From NCBI GenBank assembly GCA_900319375.1, contig ONOI01000009.1:1-45130 (forward strand): a stretch of DNA of 45,130 nt. Direction: 5' to 3'. Position 1 is the stretch's first letter, and each line of letters starts with the position of its first letter. A model generated the notes under the pieces. That model made no database searches and was not told the origin of the DNA. It saw nothing but the letters and a program-made list of their open reading frames with translations. Position numbers and translations under genes: made by a program. The stretch comes from an uncultured Bacteroidales bacterium. Its GTDB lineage: Bacteria; Bacteroidota; Bacteroidia; Bacteroidales; UBA932. Of this stretch, positions 15,684-25,600 are shown piece by piece.

Positions 15684-17843
15684 TTATATATTTTTAATCA
15701 TTGTCAGAATGTTTTTACCGTCTTTGCGCAGATAACTGACGCTGTCCATTATGCTGCGTACGAGATGGATTCCGAGGCCTCCGATGCGGCGATGTTCGAC
15801 ATCGGCATTTATGTCTACCTCAGGCGCGGCAGTAGGATCGAATTCCTTACCTTCATCTGTCAGAATAAAGGTCAGACGGCGAGGAGTATTCTTGAACTCT
15901 AGTTCCACCGGGCCCTCAACTCCCTCTGGGTATGCGTAGTCTATGACGTTTGCTACCGCCTCCTCGAGAGCCAGGTTGATAGCCGATGCAGTACCGGGGT
16001 CGATGCCGGTCTCGCTTGCGACATGGACCATAAAGCCTTCGAGGCGGGATATCTCCGAGATGGCGTTGTTCAGGTGGAGGATATGTCCGTTTGCTCCGCC
16101 AAGGAAGTGGATGAAGAGCATGGTAAGGTCGTCGCTCTGGGGAGCGTCGCCCACGAAGGACTTCACGGCGGAGACTACCGCATCGAGATGGGCTTGGGCG
16201 CCGCGTCTTGTGTGGAGCACCTCATACATCCGCTTCATTCCGAACTGTTCGTGGGCAGCATTCTCAGCCTCGTTCAGTCCGTCTGTATACAGGAACAGGG
16301 CGTCGTCGTAGAGAAGATCGGTCTCCTGCTCTACGAACTCCATCCCGGGGATGATTCCGAGCGCCACGTTGGGCATCACATCGAGCTGACGTATACTGTC
16401 GGTAAGAATGAGCGGAGGGTTATGTCCGGCATTACAGTAGCAGAGATGACCTGTCTTTAGGTCGAGGATGCCGACAAAGAATGTGACGAACATGTTGCTG
16501 TCGTTCATATCCGACATCGAGTCGTTTATCGAGCGGACTATCTTCGCTGCATTGTTTTCGTGGCCGGAAACTGTCCTGAACATGCTGCGGGTAACCGCCA
16601 TCACGAGAGATGCAGGAACGCCTTTTCCGCTGACGTCTCCTATACAGAAGAACAGTTTCTCGTCGCGGATGTAGAAGTCGAAAAGGTCTCCTCCCACCTC
16701 TTTTGCCGGCACCAGACAGGCCGACATATCCAGATCGGTACGCTCCGGGAATGGCGGGAAGATATGAGGTATCATCGACTGCTGGATGTTGCGGCCGATC
16801 ATGAGCTCATGTTCCATCATGCCCTTTTTCTCGTTGAGTTCGCGGTAGCTCTTCTCCTTTTCGGCAACAGCGCGAAGGATGAACAACAGCAACAGAAGAC
16901 CAAGGATTGTAAGGAGGCTGACCATCAAGCCCATTCGCTTCAGGTTCCTGTAGATTTCTTCGTCGGGGATGACAATGGACATCGACCATCCTGTCCTCGC
17001 TACAGGGGCGAAGAATACCTGACTTACTTTTCCACCGGCCTTTATAGGGATATTTCCGGAACGGCCGGAAAGCATCGAACGGCTAAGACTGTCGAACGAG
17101 TCCTTATCTTCAGCTTTATCGGCGAAATCATTGATGGAAACCCGCATAGACAGAGTCTCGATAGGGCTTACCATTACCTGACCCGCACGGCTGAGAACGA
17201 TTCCGTACGAATGGGGGTAGACCTGAGCGTCTGTAATCATCTCAGTCAGCCACTCGAGAGAGATATCTGCGGTAACTACAGCCGCTACCGTGCCGGAAGC
17301 GTCGGTGATAGGCAGCGAGTAAGTTGTCATCAGTATATTTCCGCCGCCTTCGTCGAAATAAGGCTCGGACCAATATCCTGCCCCCAGCTCTATAGGTTTA
17401 GTGAACCATTCATGAGAAGGATAGTTGTATTCTTCTGTTGCCAGCGAGGCGAACGATATCTTGTCTCCGTCCCTGAAGGCATAAGGAGAAAAAGGTCCAC
17501 GTCCTTTGTAGCCAGGCACCAGAGCAACGGTAGATCCTACTACTACAGGATTGTCTTCCACGATCCTGCGGGCTACTACATGAAGGCTGTCCGGTACCTC
17601 CAGACACCATCTCGCGATCCAGACGCTGTTGCGAACGGCCGCTTCTGCCTGATCTACTACGCCCATGATCCTGATGCGGTTAGTCTCAAGCTGGGTTTCC
17701 GCACGCTTCTTCGCTTCCTCGCGCAGGACTTTCTGGGAGTATAAGTACTGGACTACGTTAGTAGCTTCCAGGGCGAGCGCAGCTGCGAATACTATCATCA
17801 GGCCGCCCGACACTCTTTTTAGTTTATCCCCTAATGTCGACAT
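15684..17843 (-). CDS. Cache-sensor PP2C (SpoIIE/RsbU-type) phosphatase fused to an RsbW-like HATPase
   Basis: 719 residues, membrane-bound. TM1 (~13-33) and TM2 (~302-326) flank a periplasmic dCache-like sensor with GYWSEPYFDEGGGNILMTTY and VVTADISLEWLT. The cytoplasmic SpoIIE-type PP2C domain (~345-580) keeps its metal ligands (GGDLFDF D386, GDVSGKG D403, YTDGL D521, SDDLT D571/D572). The C-terminal ~130 residues form a GHKL serine-kinase-like domain with NLALEEAVANVIDYAY, DEGKEFDP and GGLGIHLV. One polypeptide thus carries both opposing activities of a partner switch, probably acting on the adjacent STAS protein. Its ATG overlaps the stop of the HD gene (TAATG). Confidence 0.9.
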   Translation of the reverse strand: MSTLGDKLKRVSGGLMIVFAAALALEATNVVQYLYSQKVLREEAKKRAETQLETNRIRIMGVVDQAEAAVRNSVWIARWCLEVPDSLHVVARRIVEDNPVVVGSTVALVPGYKGRGPFSPYAFRDGDKISFASLATEEYNYPSHEWFTKPIELGAGYWSEPYFDEGGGNILMTTYSLPITDASGTVAAVVTADISLEWLTEMITDAQVYPHSYGIVLSRAGQVMVSPIETLSMRVSINDFADKAEDKDSFDSLSRSMLSGRSGNIPIKAGGKVSQVFFAPVARTGWSMSIVIPDEEIYRNLKRMGLMVSLLTILGLLLLLFILRAVAEKEKSYRELNEKKGMMEHELMIGRNIQQSMIPHIFPPFPERTDLDMSACLVPAKEVGGDLFDFYIRDEKLFFCIGDVSGKGVPASLVMAVTRSMFRTVSGHENNAAKIVRSINDSMSDMNDSNMFVTFFVGILDLKTGHLCYCNAGHNPPLILTDSIRQLDVMPNVALGIIPGMEFVEQETDLLYDDALFLYTDGLNEAENAAHEQFGMKRMYEVLHTRRGAQAHLDAVVSAVKSFVGDAPQSDDLTMLFIHFLGGANGHILHLNNAISEISRLEGFMVHVASETGIDPGTASAINLALEEAVANVIDYAYPEGVEGPVELEFKNTPRRLTFILTDEGKEFDPTAAPEVDINADVEHRRIGGLGIHLVRSIMDSVSYLRKDGKNILTMIKNI

Positions 17844-18424
17844 TATTTTGCTCCGAATACCTGGTTAATAAGACTTTCAAATTCCTTGAACGCGAAGGTG
17901 TCTTCGAGTTCGCGGAGGGAATCGGCAAGGCCGCGGTAGTGCCATTCATGGTCCTTCGGGTCCTTGGCGTGGAAGATGTTCCAGAGTTCGTCGCCCTTCA
18001 CGGCATAGTCGCGGGCGATGGCCCTCATGTTCGAGAGTTTGTCGCCAAGGGCCACGATCTTCGCGTCGTGGGAGGCGCGGGCGAGGCGCTCAATCGCCGC
18101 GCGTTTGCGGGAGTGCCAGCTGTCTTCTTCGGGGACACCGGCTTCGAAGGTGTCGCTCTCGTCCGCCACCAGCGCGGCGATTCTTTCGCCGAATTCCGCG
18201 CGGATCTGGTCCACGGTGACTTCTGTATCCTCGACTGTGTCGTGGAGCGCGGCGGCGGCCAGCAGTTCCTGGTCGGCCGTCATGGTCGCGACTATTTCGA
18301 CCGCTTCGAGCGGATGGACTATGTAGGGATAACCCTTTCCGCGGCGTTCGGTGCCGGCGTGGGCTTTGACCGCGAAAATGATGGCGCGGTCCAGCAGTTC
18401 GGTGTTGAGGGGTTTGTTCGCCAT
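17843..18424 (-). CDS. HD-domain (p)ppGpp hydrolase, small alarmone hydrolase type
   Basis: 193 residues resembling the hydrolase domain of Rel/SpoT on its own. The metal ligands are H37 (IVHP), H61/D62 (ALHDTVEDTE) and D128 (LGDKLSNMR), with nearly the spacing of streptococcal Rel (H53, H77/D78, D144), and the ED motif at 65-66 is present. It should remove pyrophosphate from (p)ppGpp or related nucleotides (some relatives act on ppApp or NADPH). It follows the synthetase gene by three bases and overlaps the next gene by one base, so it is translationally linked to both. Confidence 0.88.
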   Translation of the reverse strand: MANKPLNTELLDRAIIFAVKAHAGTERRGKGYPYIVHPLEAVEIVATMTADQELLAAAALHDTVEDTEVTVDQIRAEFGERIAALVADESDTFEAGVPEEDSWHSRKRAAIERLARASHDAKIVALGDKLSNMRAIARDYAVKGDELWNIFHAKDPKDHEWHYRGLADSLRELEDTFAFKEFESLINQVFGAK

Positions 18425-18427
18425 GGT

Positions 18428-19519
18428 CTATTTGTTCATGAAAGGCAGGTCCTTCGTTTGTTCGAGCAGATACTCGGCCATGAATGCGTTGCTCTCGGAC
18501 GGGCCGTTGAGGGCGTCCAGCATCGACTTGAGGCCGCCGCTGCCCCAGCCCTTCTTAAGGATGAAGGCGGTGCAGAGGTTCTGCGGGGCGACGGAAGAGG
18601 AGATGATATCAAGGTCCGTGATTCCCATCTGGAAGCAAGCTATCTGGTATGCGGCATCAGAATACTCCTTGATAAGATTGGCGATATCGCCCAGGGTCTT
18701 GAAGCCCATTGCCTTGAAAAGGCCGAGGAACTGGCTAAGGTCGACTTCCTGAATCTCCGCCTGATTGATGGAGGCGATCCTGCGGGTCAGCGAGTCGAAC
18801 GGGCGTATCTTCATATAGCTGTTGAACGAATCGCCGTCCAGTTGGACCTCTGAAAGGTTACCTGATGCGACCAGTTTCTGGACATTGCGGCGGTAGTCGG
18901 AAATCTCCTGGCGGATGCGGCTGAATTCGTCGTCGACCAGCTCGAGCATTCCCGCAAGACGGCTCATGTTGCGCTTGTAGATCAGCGGAATCTCTACTCC
19001 GCTCTTGTATCCGGTGTCGTGGTTCATGTTGGCCCAGGCATGCTGGAGGACCGTACGCATCTGGACTTCGAAGCGGATTTTGTTTATCTCCGGGTGTTCT
19101 GGATCATTGTAAGACGATTCGGGAACCCTGCAGATATAGTGAAGGGAGAGGTAACCGAAGCTGTCTATTTCGTGGATCTTACGCTTGTCTATACTGTTCT
19201 CCCAGTCTATCTCGAAAAGACGCTCTACTATCGAGGCGACCTTATCTACATCATCGATATAGAATGTGATGACCCTGAGGCCAACCAAATCCGTTATATC
19301 GAAAATGTCCTTGTATTTGTCGCCTTTGAGCTGAAGCTTCCCGGCGAGGGATTTCTCGGCTTTGACGCGATGTTCTACCGCGGCGACTATGATGCCGGCT
19401 TCGTCGAAAAACTCCTTGAGCTTTTCCGGAATGACATCCGCCATCTTTTCGTAGACTGGCAGAAGTTTGCGGTACTGTTCGAGCAGTTCCTGAGTGTGTG
19501 GGGAAAGGTTCTGATTCAT
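18428..19519 (-). CDS. RelA/SpoT-type (p)ppGpp synthetase (small alarmone synthetase-like)
   Basis: 363 residues. The synthetase domain (~40-200) has the ATP-binding RVKAEKSLAGKL (R51, K53, S57, K61), DLVGLRVI (D77), GYLSLH (122-127), EVQMRT (151-156, with the catalytic Glu) and HAWANMNHD (160-168), all pointing to an active pyrophosphokinase. It lacks the HD, TGS and ACT parts of long Rel proteins. The C-terminal 160 residues form an extension I do not recognise, making it longer than typical 200-260-residue SASs. The HD hydrolase is encoded immediately downstream. Its start overlaps the stop of the upstream lipoprotein (TAATG). Confidence 0.9.
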   Translation of the reverse strand: MNQNLSPHTQELLEQYRKLLPVYEKMADVIPEKLKEFFDEAGIIVAAVEHRVKAEKSLAGKLQLKGDKYKDIFDITDLVGLRVITFYIDDVDKVASIVERLFEIDWENSIDKRKIHEIDSFGYLSLHYICRVPESSYNDPEHPEINKIRFEVQMRTVLQHAWANMNHDTGYKSGVEIPLIYKRNMSRLAGMLELVDDEFSRIRQEISDYRRNVQKLVASGNLSEVQLDGDSFNSYMKIRPFDSLTRRIASINQAEIQEVDLSQFLGLFKAMGFKTLGDIANLIKEYSDAAYQIACFQMGITDLDIISSSVAPQNLCTAFILKKGWGSGGLKSMLDALNGPSESNAFMAEYLLEQTKDLPFMNK

Positions 19520-20340
19520 TAGTAGGTAATAGTCACTACGGTTTCCAGTTTGTTGTTAACTGTCTGAAGGATATGGGAAATACGGCCTTCAAGATCGGTC
19601 TCATAGCTGATGCCGACCGCATCGATCGACACGTCTTCGACCCAAGGATCGCTGGTCACTCGGGTGAAGGACGAGACGAGTTCAGCAGGCCTGGGTCCGG
19701 CCAGTCCCTGCCAGAAATAAGGAGTGATTCCCAGCAGATATGCCACGGGGTCAGGTCCTACGAAGGGGTTGGGGGTCTCAGTATATTCAATATCCTTTAT
19801 TTCTTCGAAAACAGACGGATCCGAACCCTCGTACTTTTCGAGAAGCCCATTCTCGTCCCAGCTCAGTTTGTTGATCTCCGTTCCATCTGAAGTCAGATCC
19901 GAGAACATTGCGTTGACAAGGCGTCCTTCGGAGTAGGCGCCCACCCAGTTCTGTCCGAGGAATACCAATCCAGTTTCGGAGTTTTCCTTGGTCTGCTCAG
20001 GAAGGATGTAAGATGTGATGTGGGAGTAATCATCCTGGAAGGTGATATCTCCGGCTCTTTTCCAGTTTCCTATGCTGTATTCGCTGCTTGCTTTAAGCTC
20101 CTTAGACGAGTAAGAACATCTCCACGATGAACTTCTTTTTTGTCCGGCGTTATCTGTTGTGAATTCGATATGAGTAGGTCTTCCTTTAGAGTCGTAACGG
20201 AATGACCAGGATTCCGAGTACTCGGCGCGCGCCGGATATTCTATCTCCATGGATTTAATCCTTAGGAGCGTCTTATCGGTCTTGCATCCTGCAAACAGGA
20301 AGCAAACCGCAAACAAAAGCAATGTGTGGTTAAGTCTCAT
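19519..20340 (-). CDS. Lipoprotein with YD-repeat-like strands (DUF4595-like)
   Basis: 273 residues from ATG 20340, giving a lipoprotein signal MRLNHTLLLFAVCFLFAGCK (Cys ~19). The frame continues upstream but without signal-like sequence. The mature part has beta-rich units such as SWSFRYDSKGRPTHIEF and LSWDENGLLEKYEGSD, reminiscent of the DUF4595/RHS-like lipoproteins of Bacteroidota; the family call is tentative. It is the first gene of the seven-gene operon, downstream of a good promoter and overlapping the synthetase start by one base. It may be a cell-envelope input for the system, but no function is known. Confidence 0.7.
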   Translation of the reverse strand: MRLNHTLLLFAVCFLFAGCKTDKTLLRIKSMEIEYPARAEYSESWSFRYDSKGRPTHIEFTTDNAGQKRSSSWRCSYSSKELKASSEYSIGNWKRAGDITFQDDYSHITSYILPEQTKENSETGLVFLGQNWVGAYSEGRLVNAMFSDLTSDGTEINKLSWDENGLLEKYEGSDPSVFEEIKDIEYTETPNPFVGPDPVAYLLGITPYFWQGLAGPRPAELVSSFTRVTSDPWVEDVSIDAVGISYETDLEGRISHILQTVNNKLETVVTITY

Positions 20341-20369
20341 GTTATTGAATAACGGATAGGTTAAACGTA

Positions 20370-20400
20370 CAAATTTAATTTTTTCTCTCGCAAATCGCAA
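20370..20400 (-). promoter_or_regulatory. Promoter of the seven-gene operon
   Basis: On the minus strand TTG (20398-20400) and TAAATTTG (20370-20377) are separated by 20 bases, the expected -33/-7 layout for Bacteroidota. The -7 element is 29 bases before ATG 20340. No comparable promoter was seen before glnN, where gene gaps are at most three bases. Confidence 0.6.
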
Positions 20401-20489
20401 TGCCCCATTTTCCGTTTTCTCTTCTTCATCCCACAACCTCTTTTTTCTTCCACCTGCTCCACAATGGCTGTATATTGATAGTTTTTTGT

Positions 20490-20497
20490 TATATTCG
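20490..20497 (+). promoter_or_regulatory. Weak -7 element for the PUL
   Basis: TATATTCG differs from TAnnTTTG at one position and ends 22 bases before ATG 20520. No good -33 box was found. It is the only promoter-like site before the GH97-to-34267 gene run. Confidence 0.3.
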
Positions 20498-20519
20498 CGT
20501 ACATTATTAACCGCGTAGA

Positions 20520-22679
20520 ATGACAAGAAAACTACTCCCTGTCATTATTTTGCTGATAGTAGGTGCATTGGCTTCCTGTGAGGTCAATGGACCTCGCCGC
20601 GGCCATGTTTCGGCGTATTCTCCCGGCCGAAACGCCAAAATCGAGTTTTCCCTTACAGATAAAGGCGAGCCCCAGTGGGCGCTCACCTACAAAGGCAAGC
20701 CGGTGATTGAGCCTTCGAAGCTCGGCTTCGACCTAGCCAGGACTTCCCGCGCCTCCAAGTTCGACGACGAGACCGACCTCAAGGACGGTTTCAGGATCGC
20801 AGGCACCAAAGTCACCAAACACGACGAAACCTGGGAGCCTGTCTGGGGGGAGACCAAAACCATCCGCAACCACTACACCGAACTGGAAGTTACTCTGGTC
20901 CAAGACGCCCCCTGCCCGCAGACCGTCCACGATCCCGACCAGACCCCCAACCCCGGCATTGCAGGGAGACGTACCATGGTAGTCCGCTTCCGGGTCTACG
21001 ACCACGGCGCCGGACTTCGTTACGAATTCCCCGAACAGAAGGACCTTGAATATTTCGTCATCGAGGAAGAACTCACCCAGTTCCGTCTCACGGGCGACCA
21101 CCTAGCATGGTGGATTCCGGGCGACTACGACTCCGAGGAGTACGTCACCCAGAAGACCCGTCTGAGCGAAGTCCGAGACCGCATGCCCGAGGCTAAGCAG
21201 ACCTACTGGACCAACAAAACCTTCTCCGACACCGGCCTGCAGACCCCTCTTCAGCTCAAGACCGACGACGGCCTCTACATCAACATCCACGAAGCCGCCT
21301 GCACCGACTACTCCACGATGAGCCTGGAGCTCAACGACTCAACTTTTACCCTTAGCGCCTGGCTCACCCCCGATGCCGAAGGCTTCAAGGGCGACCTCCA
21401 TGCCCCTTGCCACACCCCCTGGCGCACCGTCCTCGTCAGCGATGACGCCCGCGACATGCTCTCCGACAAGCTCATCCTCAACCTCAACGAGCCCTGCGCT
21501 CTCGACGACGTAAGCTGGATACATCCCGTCAAATACGTAGGAGTATGGTGGGAGATGATTACCAACGCCAAGACCTGGGAATACGGCCCCAAACACGGCG
21601 CCACTACCGACAATGTCAGGAAATACATCGACTTCGCTGCCGCCAACAATATCGACCAGGTCCTCGTCGAAGGCTGGAACGTAGGCTGGCACCACTGGGA
21701 AGACAACTCCCTCGACCAGGTCTACAGTTTCACCACGCCCTATCCCGACTTCGATATCGACTTCCTCAGCGATTACGCGAAGCAGAAGGGCGTCCGGCTG
21801 CTCATGCACAACGAGACCGCCTCGGCGGTGGAAGACTACGAGCGCCAGCTTCCCGCCGCCCTCGAATACATGAACCGCTACGGCTACGACGCCGTCAAGA
21901 CCGGCTACTGCGGCGACATCCGCCCCCGCGGCGAGCACCATTATGGCCATTACATGAACCGCCACTACCTCAATGTGGTCCGTCAGGCCGCGGAGCACCA
22001 CATCATGGTCAATGCCCACGAAGCCAGCCGTCCGACCGGCCTCATCCGCACCTACCCCAACTACGTAGCGCAGGAGAGCGCCCGCGGCGGCGAGTACGAA
22101 GCCTTCCCAGCGAAGAAGGGCAACCCCGTCGAACACACCCTCATCCTGCCCTTCACCCGTCTGCAGGGCGGCCCGATGGACTACACCCCCGGCATCCTTG
22201 AGACCAACCTTGCCTGGGCCGGCAATCCATGCCAGATCCACACTACCGTCGCCGGTCAGCTCGCGCTCTACCTCACGATGCCCTCGCCCCTGCAGATGGC
22301 GGCCGACCTGCCCGAACACTATGAGAAGTACGCCGACGCGTTCGCGTTCATCCGCGACGTCGCCCTCGACTGGGACGACAGCCGCTACCTCGAGGCCGAG
22401 CCCAGCGAGTATATCACCGTCGCCCGCAAGGCTGCGGGCTCCGAAAACTGGTTCGTCGGGGGCAAGACCGCGGCCGCGCGTACCACTGCCGTCCGGCTTG
22501 ACTTCCTCGGGCGCGGCAAGACCTACCGATGCACCATTTGGCAAGACGCTCCCGATGCCCATTGGGAGGCCGCCCCTGAAAAGTATATTGTTTCTACTCA
22601 GACCGTCGACTCCCGCACGACACTCACCCTGTACGAGGCCGAGGGCGGCGGCTTTGCAATCGAAATAATTCCTGAATAA
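20520..22679 (+). CDS. GH97 family glycoside hydrolase (lipoprotein, inverting alpha-glucosidase-like)
   Basis: 719 residues with a lipoprotein signal (VGALASC, Cys ~20). It has the N-terminal beta-sandwich, the catalytic TIM barrel (from WWEMITNAKTWEYG and VLVEGWNVGW) and the C-terminal sandwich of SusB-type GH97. Where retaining GH97 alpha-galactosidases carry an Asp nucleophile after VK.D, this protein has VKTGY (Gly), and it keeps VNAHEASRPTG and the ADLPEHYE glutamate region. This fits the inverting, Ca-dependent alpha-glucosidase-like subgroup, an inference from motifs only. It is the first gene of the PUL, six bases before susC. Confidence 0.88.
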   Translation: MTRKLLPVIILLIVGALASCEVNGPRRGHVSAYSPGRNAKIEFSLTDKGEPQWALTYKGKPVIEPSKLGFDLARTSRASKFDDETDLKDGFRIAGTKVTKHDETWEPVWGETKTIRNHYTELEVTLVQDAPCPQTVHDPDQTPNPGIAGRRTMVVRFRVYDHGAGLRYEFPEQKDLEYFVIEEELTQFRLTGDHLAWWIPGDYDSEEYVTQKTRLSEVRDRMPEAKQTYWTNKTFSDTGLQTPLQLKTDDGLYINIHEAACTDYSTMSLELNDSTFTLSAWLTPDAEGFKGDLHAPCHTPWRTVLVSDDARDMLSDKLILNLNEPCALDDVSWIHPVKYVGVWWEMITNAKTWEYGPKHGATTDNVRKYIDFAAANNIDQVLVEGWNVGWHHWEDNSLDQVYSFTTPYPDFDIDFLSDYAKQKGVRLLMHNETASAVEDYERQLPAALEYMNRYGYDAVKTGYCGDIRPRGEHHYGHYMNRHYLNVVRQAAEHHIMVNAHEASRPTGLIRTYPNYVAQESARGGEYEAFPAKKGNPVEHTLILPFTRLQGGPMDYTPGILETNLAWAGNPCQIHTTVAGQLALYLTMPSPLQMAADLPEHYEKYADAFAFIRDVALDWDDSRYLEAEPSEYITVARKAAGSENWFVGGKTAAARTTAVRLDFLGRGKTYRCTIWQDAPDAHWEAAPEKYIVSTQTVDSRTTLTLYEAEGGGFAIEIIPE

Positions 22680-22685
22680 CAAAAT

Positions 22686-25600
22686 ATGAAAAAATCAATT
22701 CTGACAATTCTGATCCTGATTCTGGCCCAGTTCGGCTTCCAGGCCCTGGCCGCAGAATCGCCCGCACCGCCGCAGAAAGTCACGGTGACGGGTCTGGTCC
22801 TCGACGACACGGACCTCCCAATTCCGGGAGCGGCCGTCATGGTACGAGGCAGCTCGCGAGGCGTCATCACCGACGAAGACGGACGCTTCGCTATCGAAGT
22901 CAGCCCCCACGACGTCCTCATCTTCCAGTTCCTCGGCTTCGAAGACGAGGAGATCAAGGTGGGAGACCAGACCAACTTCGTGGTAAAGATGCGCACTATC
23001 GCATCTTCTCTCGATGAGGTCACGGTCGTCGCCTACGGAACCCAGCGAAAGGCTTCCGTCATCGGCTCAATCTCAACAGTCAACACCGAACTCCTCAAGA
23101 CGGGCGTAGGTCAGGTCTCATCCTCCCTCGCCGGTAAGATGGCAGGTCTCGTGGTGCTCCAGCGTACCGGTGAGCCAGGCGCGGGTGCCGACTTCTGGAT
23201 CCGCGGTATCTCCACCTTCGGTGGCGGCAAGAACACCCCGCTTATCCTTGTCGACGGCGTTGAGCGTAGCCTCGACCTTGTCGACCCCGACGACATCGCT
23301 TCGTTCTCCATCCTCAAGGATGCTACCGCTACAGCCCTGTACGGTGTGCGAGGCGCCAACGGTATCGTTATCGTCACCACCAAACGAGGCGGAGAGTCTG
23401 CGCCAAAGGTCAGCTTGAAGGCAGAATTCGGTATCACCCAGCCTATCAAGATCCCTAAGATGGCCAACACCCCGCAGTGGATCGACTTCTTCAACCAGGT
23501 CAATATCGACTCCGGCAACGAAGCTCCTATCGACGACTACAAGAGGGAACTCTATATCAACTCCACCGCCAATGTCCTCGGCTACGACTCCCGTACCGGC
23601 TACGACTCCGACCTCTATCCGAGTGTCGACTGGGTCAAGACCATGTACAAGGATATGGCAACCACCCGCCGCTACAACATCAGCGTCAGCGGAGGTACCA
23701 AGATGGTGCGCTACTACGTAGCCGGTTCCTACTATTTCGAGGACTCCATCCTCAACAACCAGACCGACGAGAGGTTCGACGCTTCGCTTAACTATCGCAA
23801 GTTCAACTTCAGGGCCAACACCGATATCAACATCACCCGCAGCACTGAACTCGGTATCTCGCTGTCGACCCAGTACAACATCAAGAACCAGCCGGCTTCG
23901 TCGCTTAGCGACATCTACACTTACACTCTCTTGATGACCCCGATCGCAATCCCTGTTCATTTCTCGGACGGCAAGCTCTCAAGAGCTCTTGTAGGCCACA
24001 ACCCCTGGAACGACCTCAATGCTGTGGGGTACTCCAACAATGACCAGATGACCGCTCAGTCGCTGGTCTCTCTCACCCAGCATTTTGATGATTTCGCGCC
24101 ATGGCTGCAGGGTCTCTACTTCAACGCCAAATTCTCCTGGGATGCGTGGAGTTCTTCGACTCTTACCCGCGGAATTTATCCGTCCATTTACCGCGCTACC
24201 GGCCGCGAGACAGAAGCCGACGAACTGGGCGAATACAAGCTCAAGACCGAACAGGTCCAGGAAGGAAGCAATTATATGGGCCTGAGTACCGGCCACAACG
24301 GTACGATGACCATCAACGGCGAGGCCTCGCTCAACTACGAGCGCGTCTTCGCTTCTGCCCACAGAGTCAGCGGCCTGTTGCTGTTCGATATCCGCAACCA
24401 TCAGCCTCTCTATCCCGGCAACTATATCGGCGCTTTCCCCCACAGGTACATCGGTCTCGCAGGCCGTATCACATACTCCTACAAGGACCGCTATTTCATT
24501 GAGTCCAACTTCGGTTACAACGGTTCCGAGAACTTCGCCCCTGCCCACCGTTTCGGATTCTTCCCCTCACTTGCACTCGGCTACGTGATCAGCAACGAGC
24601 CTTTCTGGGAGGATCTGAGCGAGGTGGTCTCTCTCTTCAAGATCAAGGGCTCCTACGGAGAGGTCGGTAACGACCAGATTCCCGGAAGCCGTTTCGCCTT
24701 CAATACGGAGATGAACACCTATGCGGCCGGATTCTCTTTCGGCGAGCAGAACAAGAAGAACTGGGGCGCCGGTATCGCCACCGCAAAGAGAGGTGACGAC
24801 TCCGTAGGTTGGGAGACCTCCCATAAGGCCAATGTCGGTCTGGAGACCAAGTTCTTCAACCAGCTTTCGGTCAACGTCGACCTCTTCCAGGAAAACAGGG
24901 ACGACATCTACGTCCCCAGGCAGATGACACCTTCGGTTGTCGGAGAGAATACCGCACAGTATGCCAACATAGGCCACCTCCTCAACCGTGGTTTCGAAGT
25001 CAATGTCGAGTACGACAAGTCCTTCGCCAACGGCCTTTACCTTTCCGGCCGCGGCAACTTCAGCTACAGCCGCAACCGCAAGGTCTACGACGACATCCCT
25101 CCCCAGATATGGGAGTATCAGAACACTTACGGCTACACTGTCTATCAGCAGCGCGGACTCATTGCCGAAGGCCTCTTCGAGAGTCAGGAAGACATCGACA
25201 CCTGGCCTAAGCAGTCCTTCCAGTCCGAAGTCCGTCCGGGCGACATCAAGTACCGCGACATCAACGGTGACGGCGTCGTCGATGTGTTCGACGTTGTGCC
25301 TATCGGCTACACCCACGTCCCTGAGATCAACTACGGTTTCGGCATCAGTGCTTCTTATCTTGGTATCGACGTCTCGGTATTCTTCAGCGGCGTTGCCAAC
25401 TACACCAGGTTCATCACCGGCGCCAACCTCTACGGTGCGTCGACCAACATGGACCAGCTCGGCCAGATCTACGAAGACGTAGCCCTCAACCGCTGGACTC
25501 CAGACAACCGCAACGTCAACGCTCCTTACCCGAGGCTTACCCTCAGCAAGAGCGAGAACAACCAGTTCGCCTACCCGATCGACGGCCAGAGCGCCCTCTC

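Noticed and set aside
16560..17744. A 394-codon plus-strand frame opposite the Cache-PP2C gene
   Set aside because: The opposite strand encodes a protein with a complete set of domain motifs; this frame has none.
21339..22682. A 447-codon minus-strand frame opposite GH97
   Set aside because: Same cause: antisense to a conserved catalytic domain, with low-complexity composition and no signal or motif.
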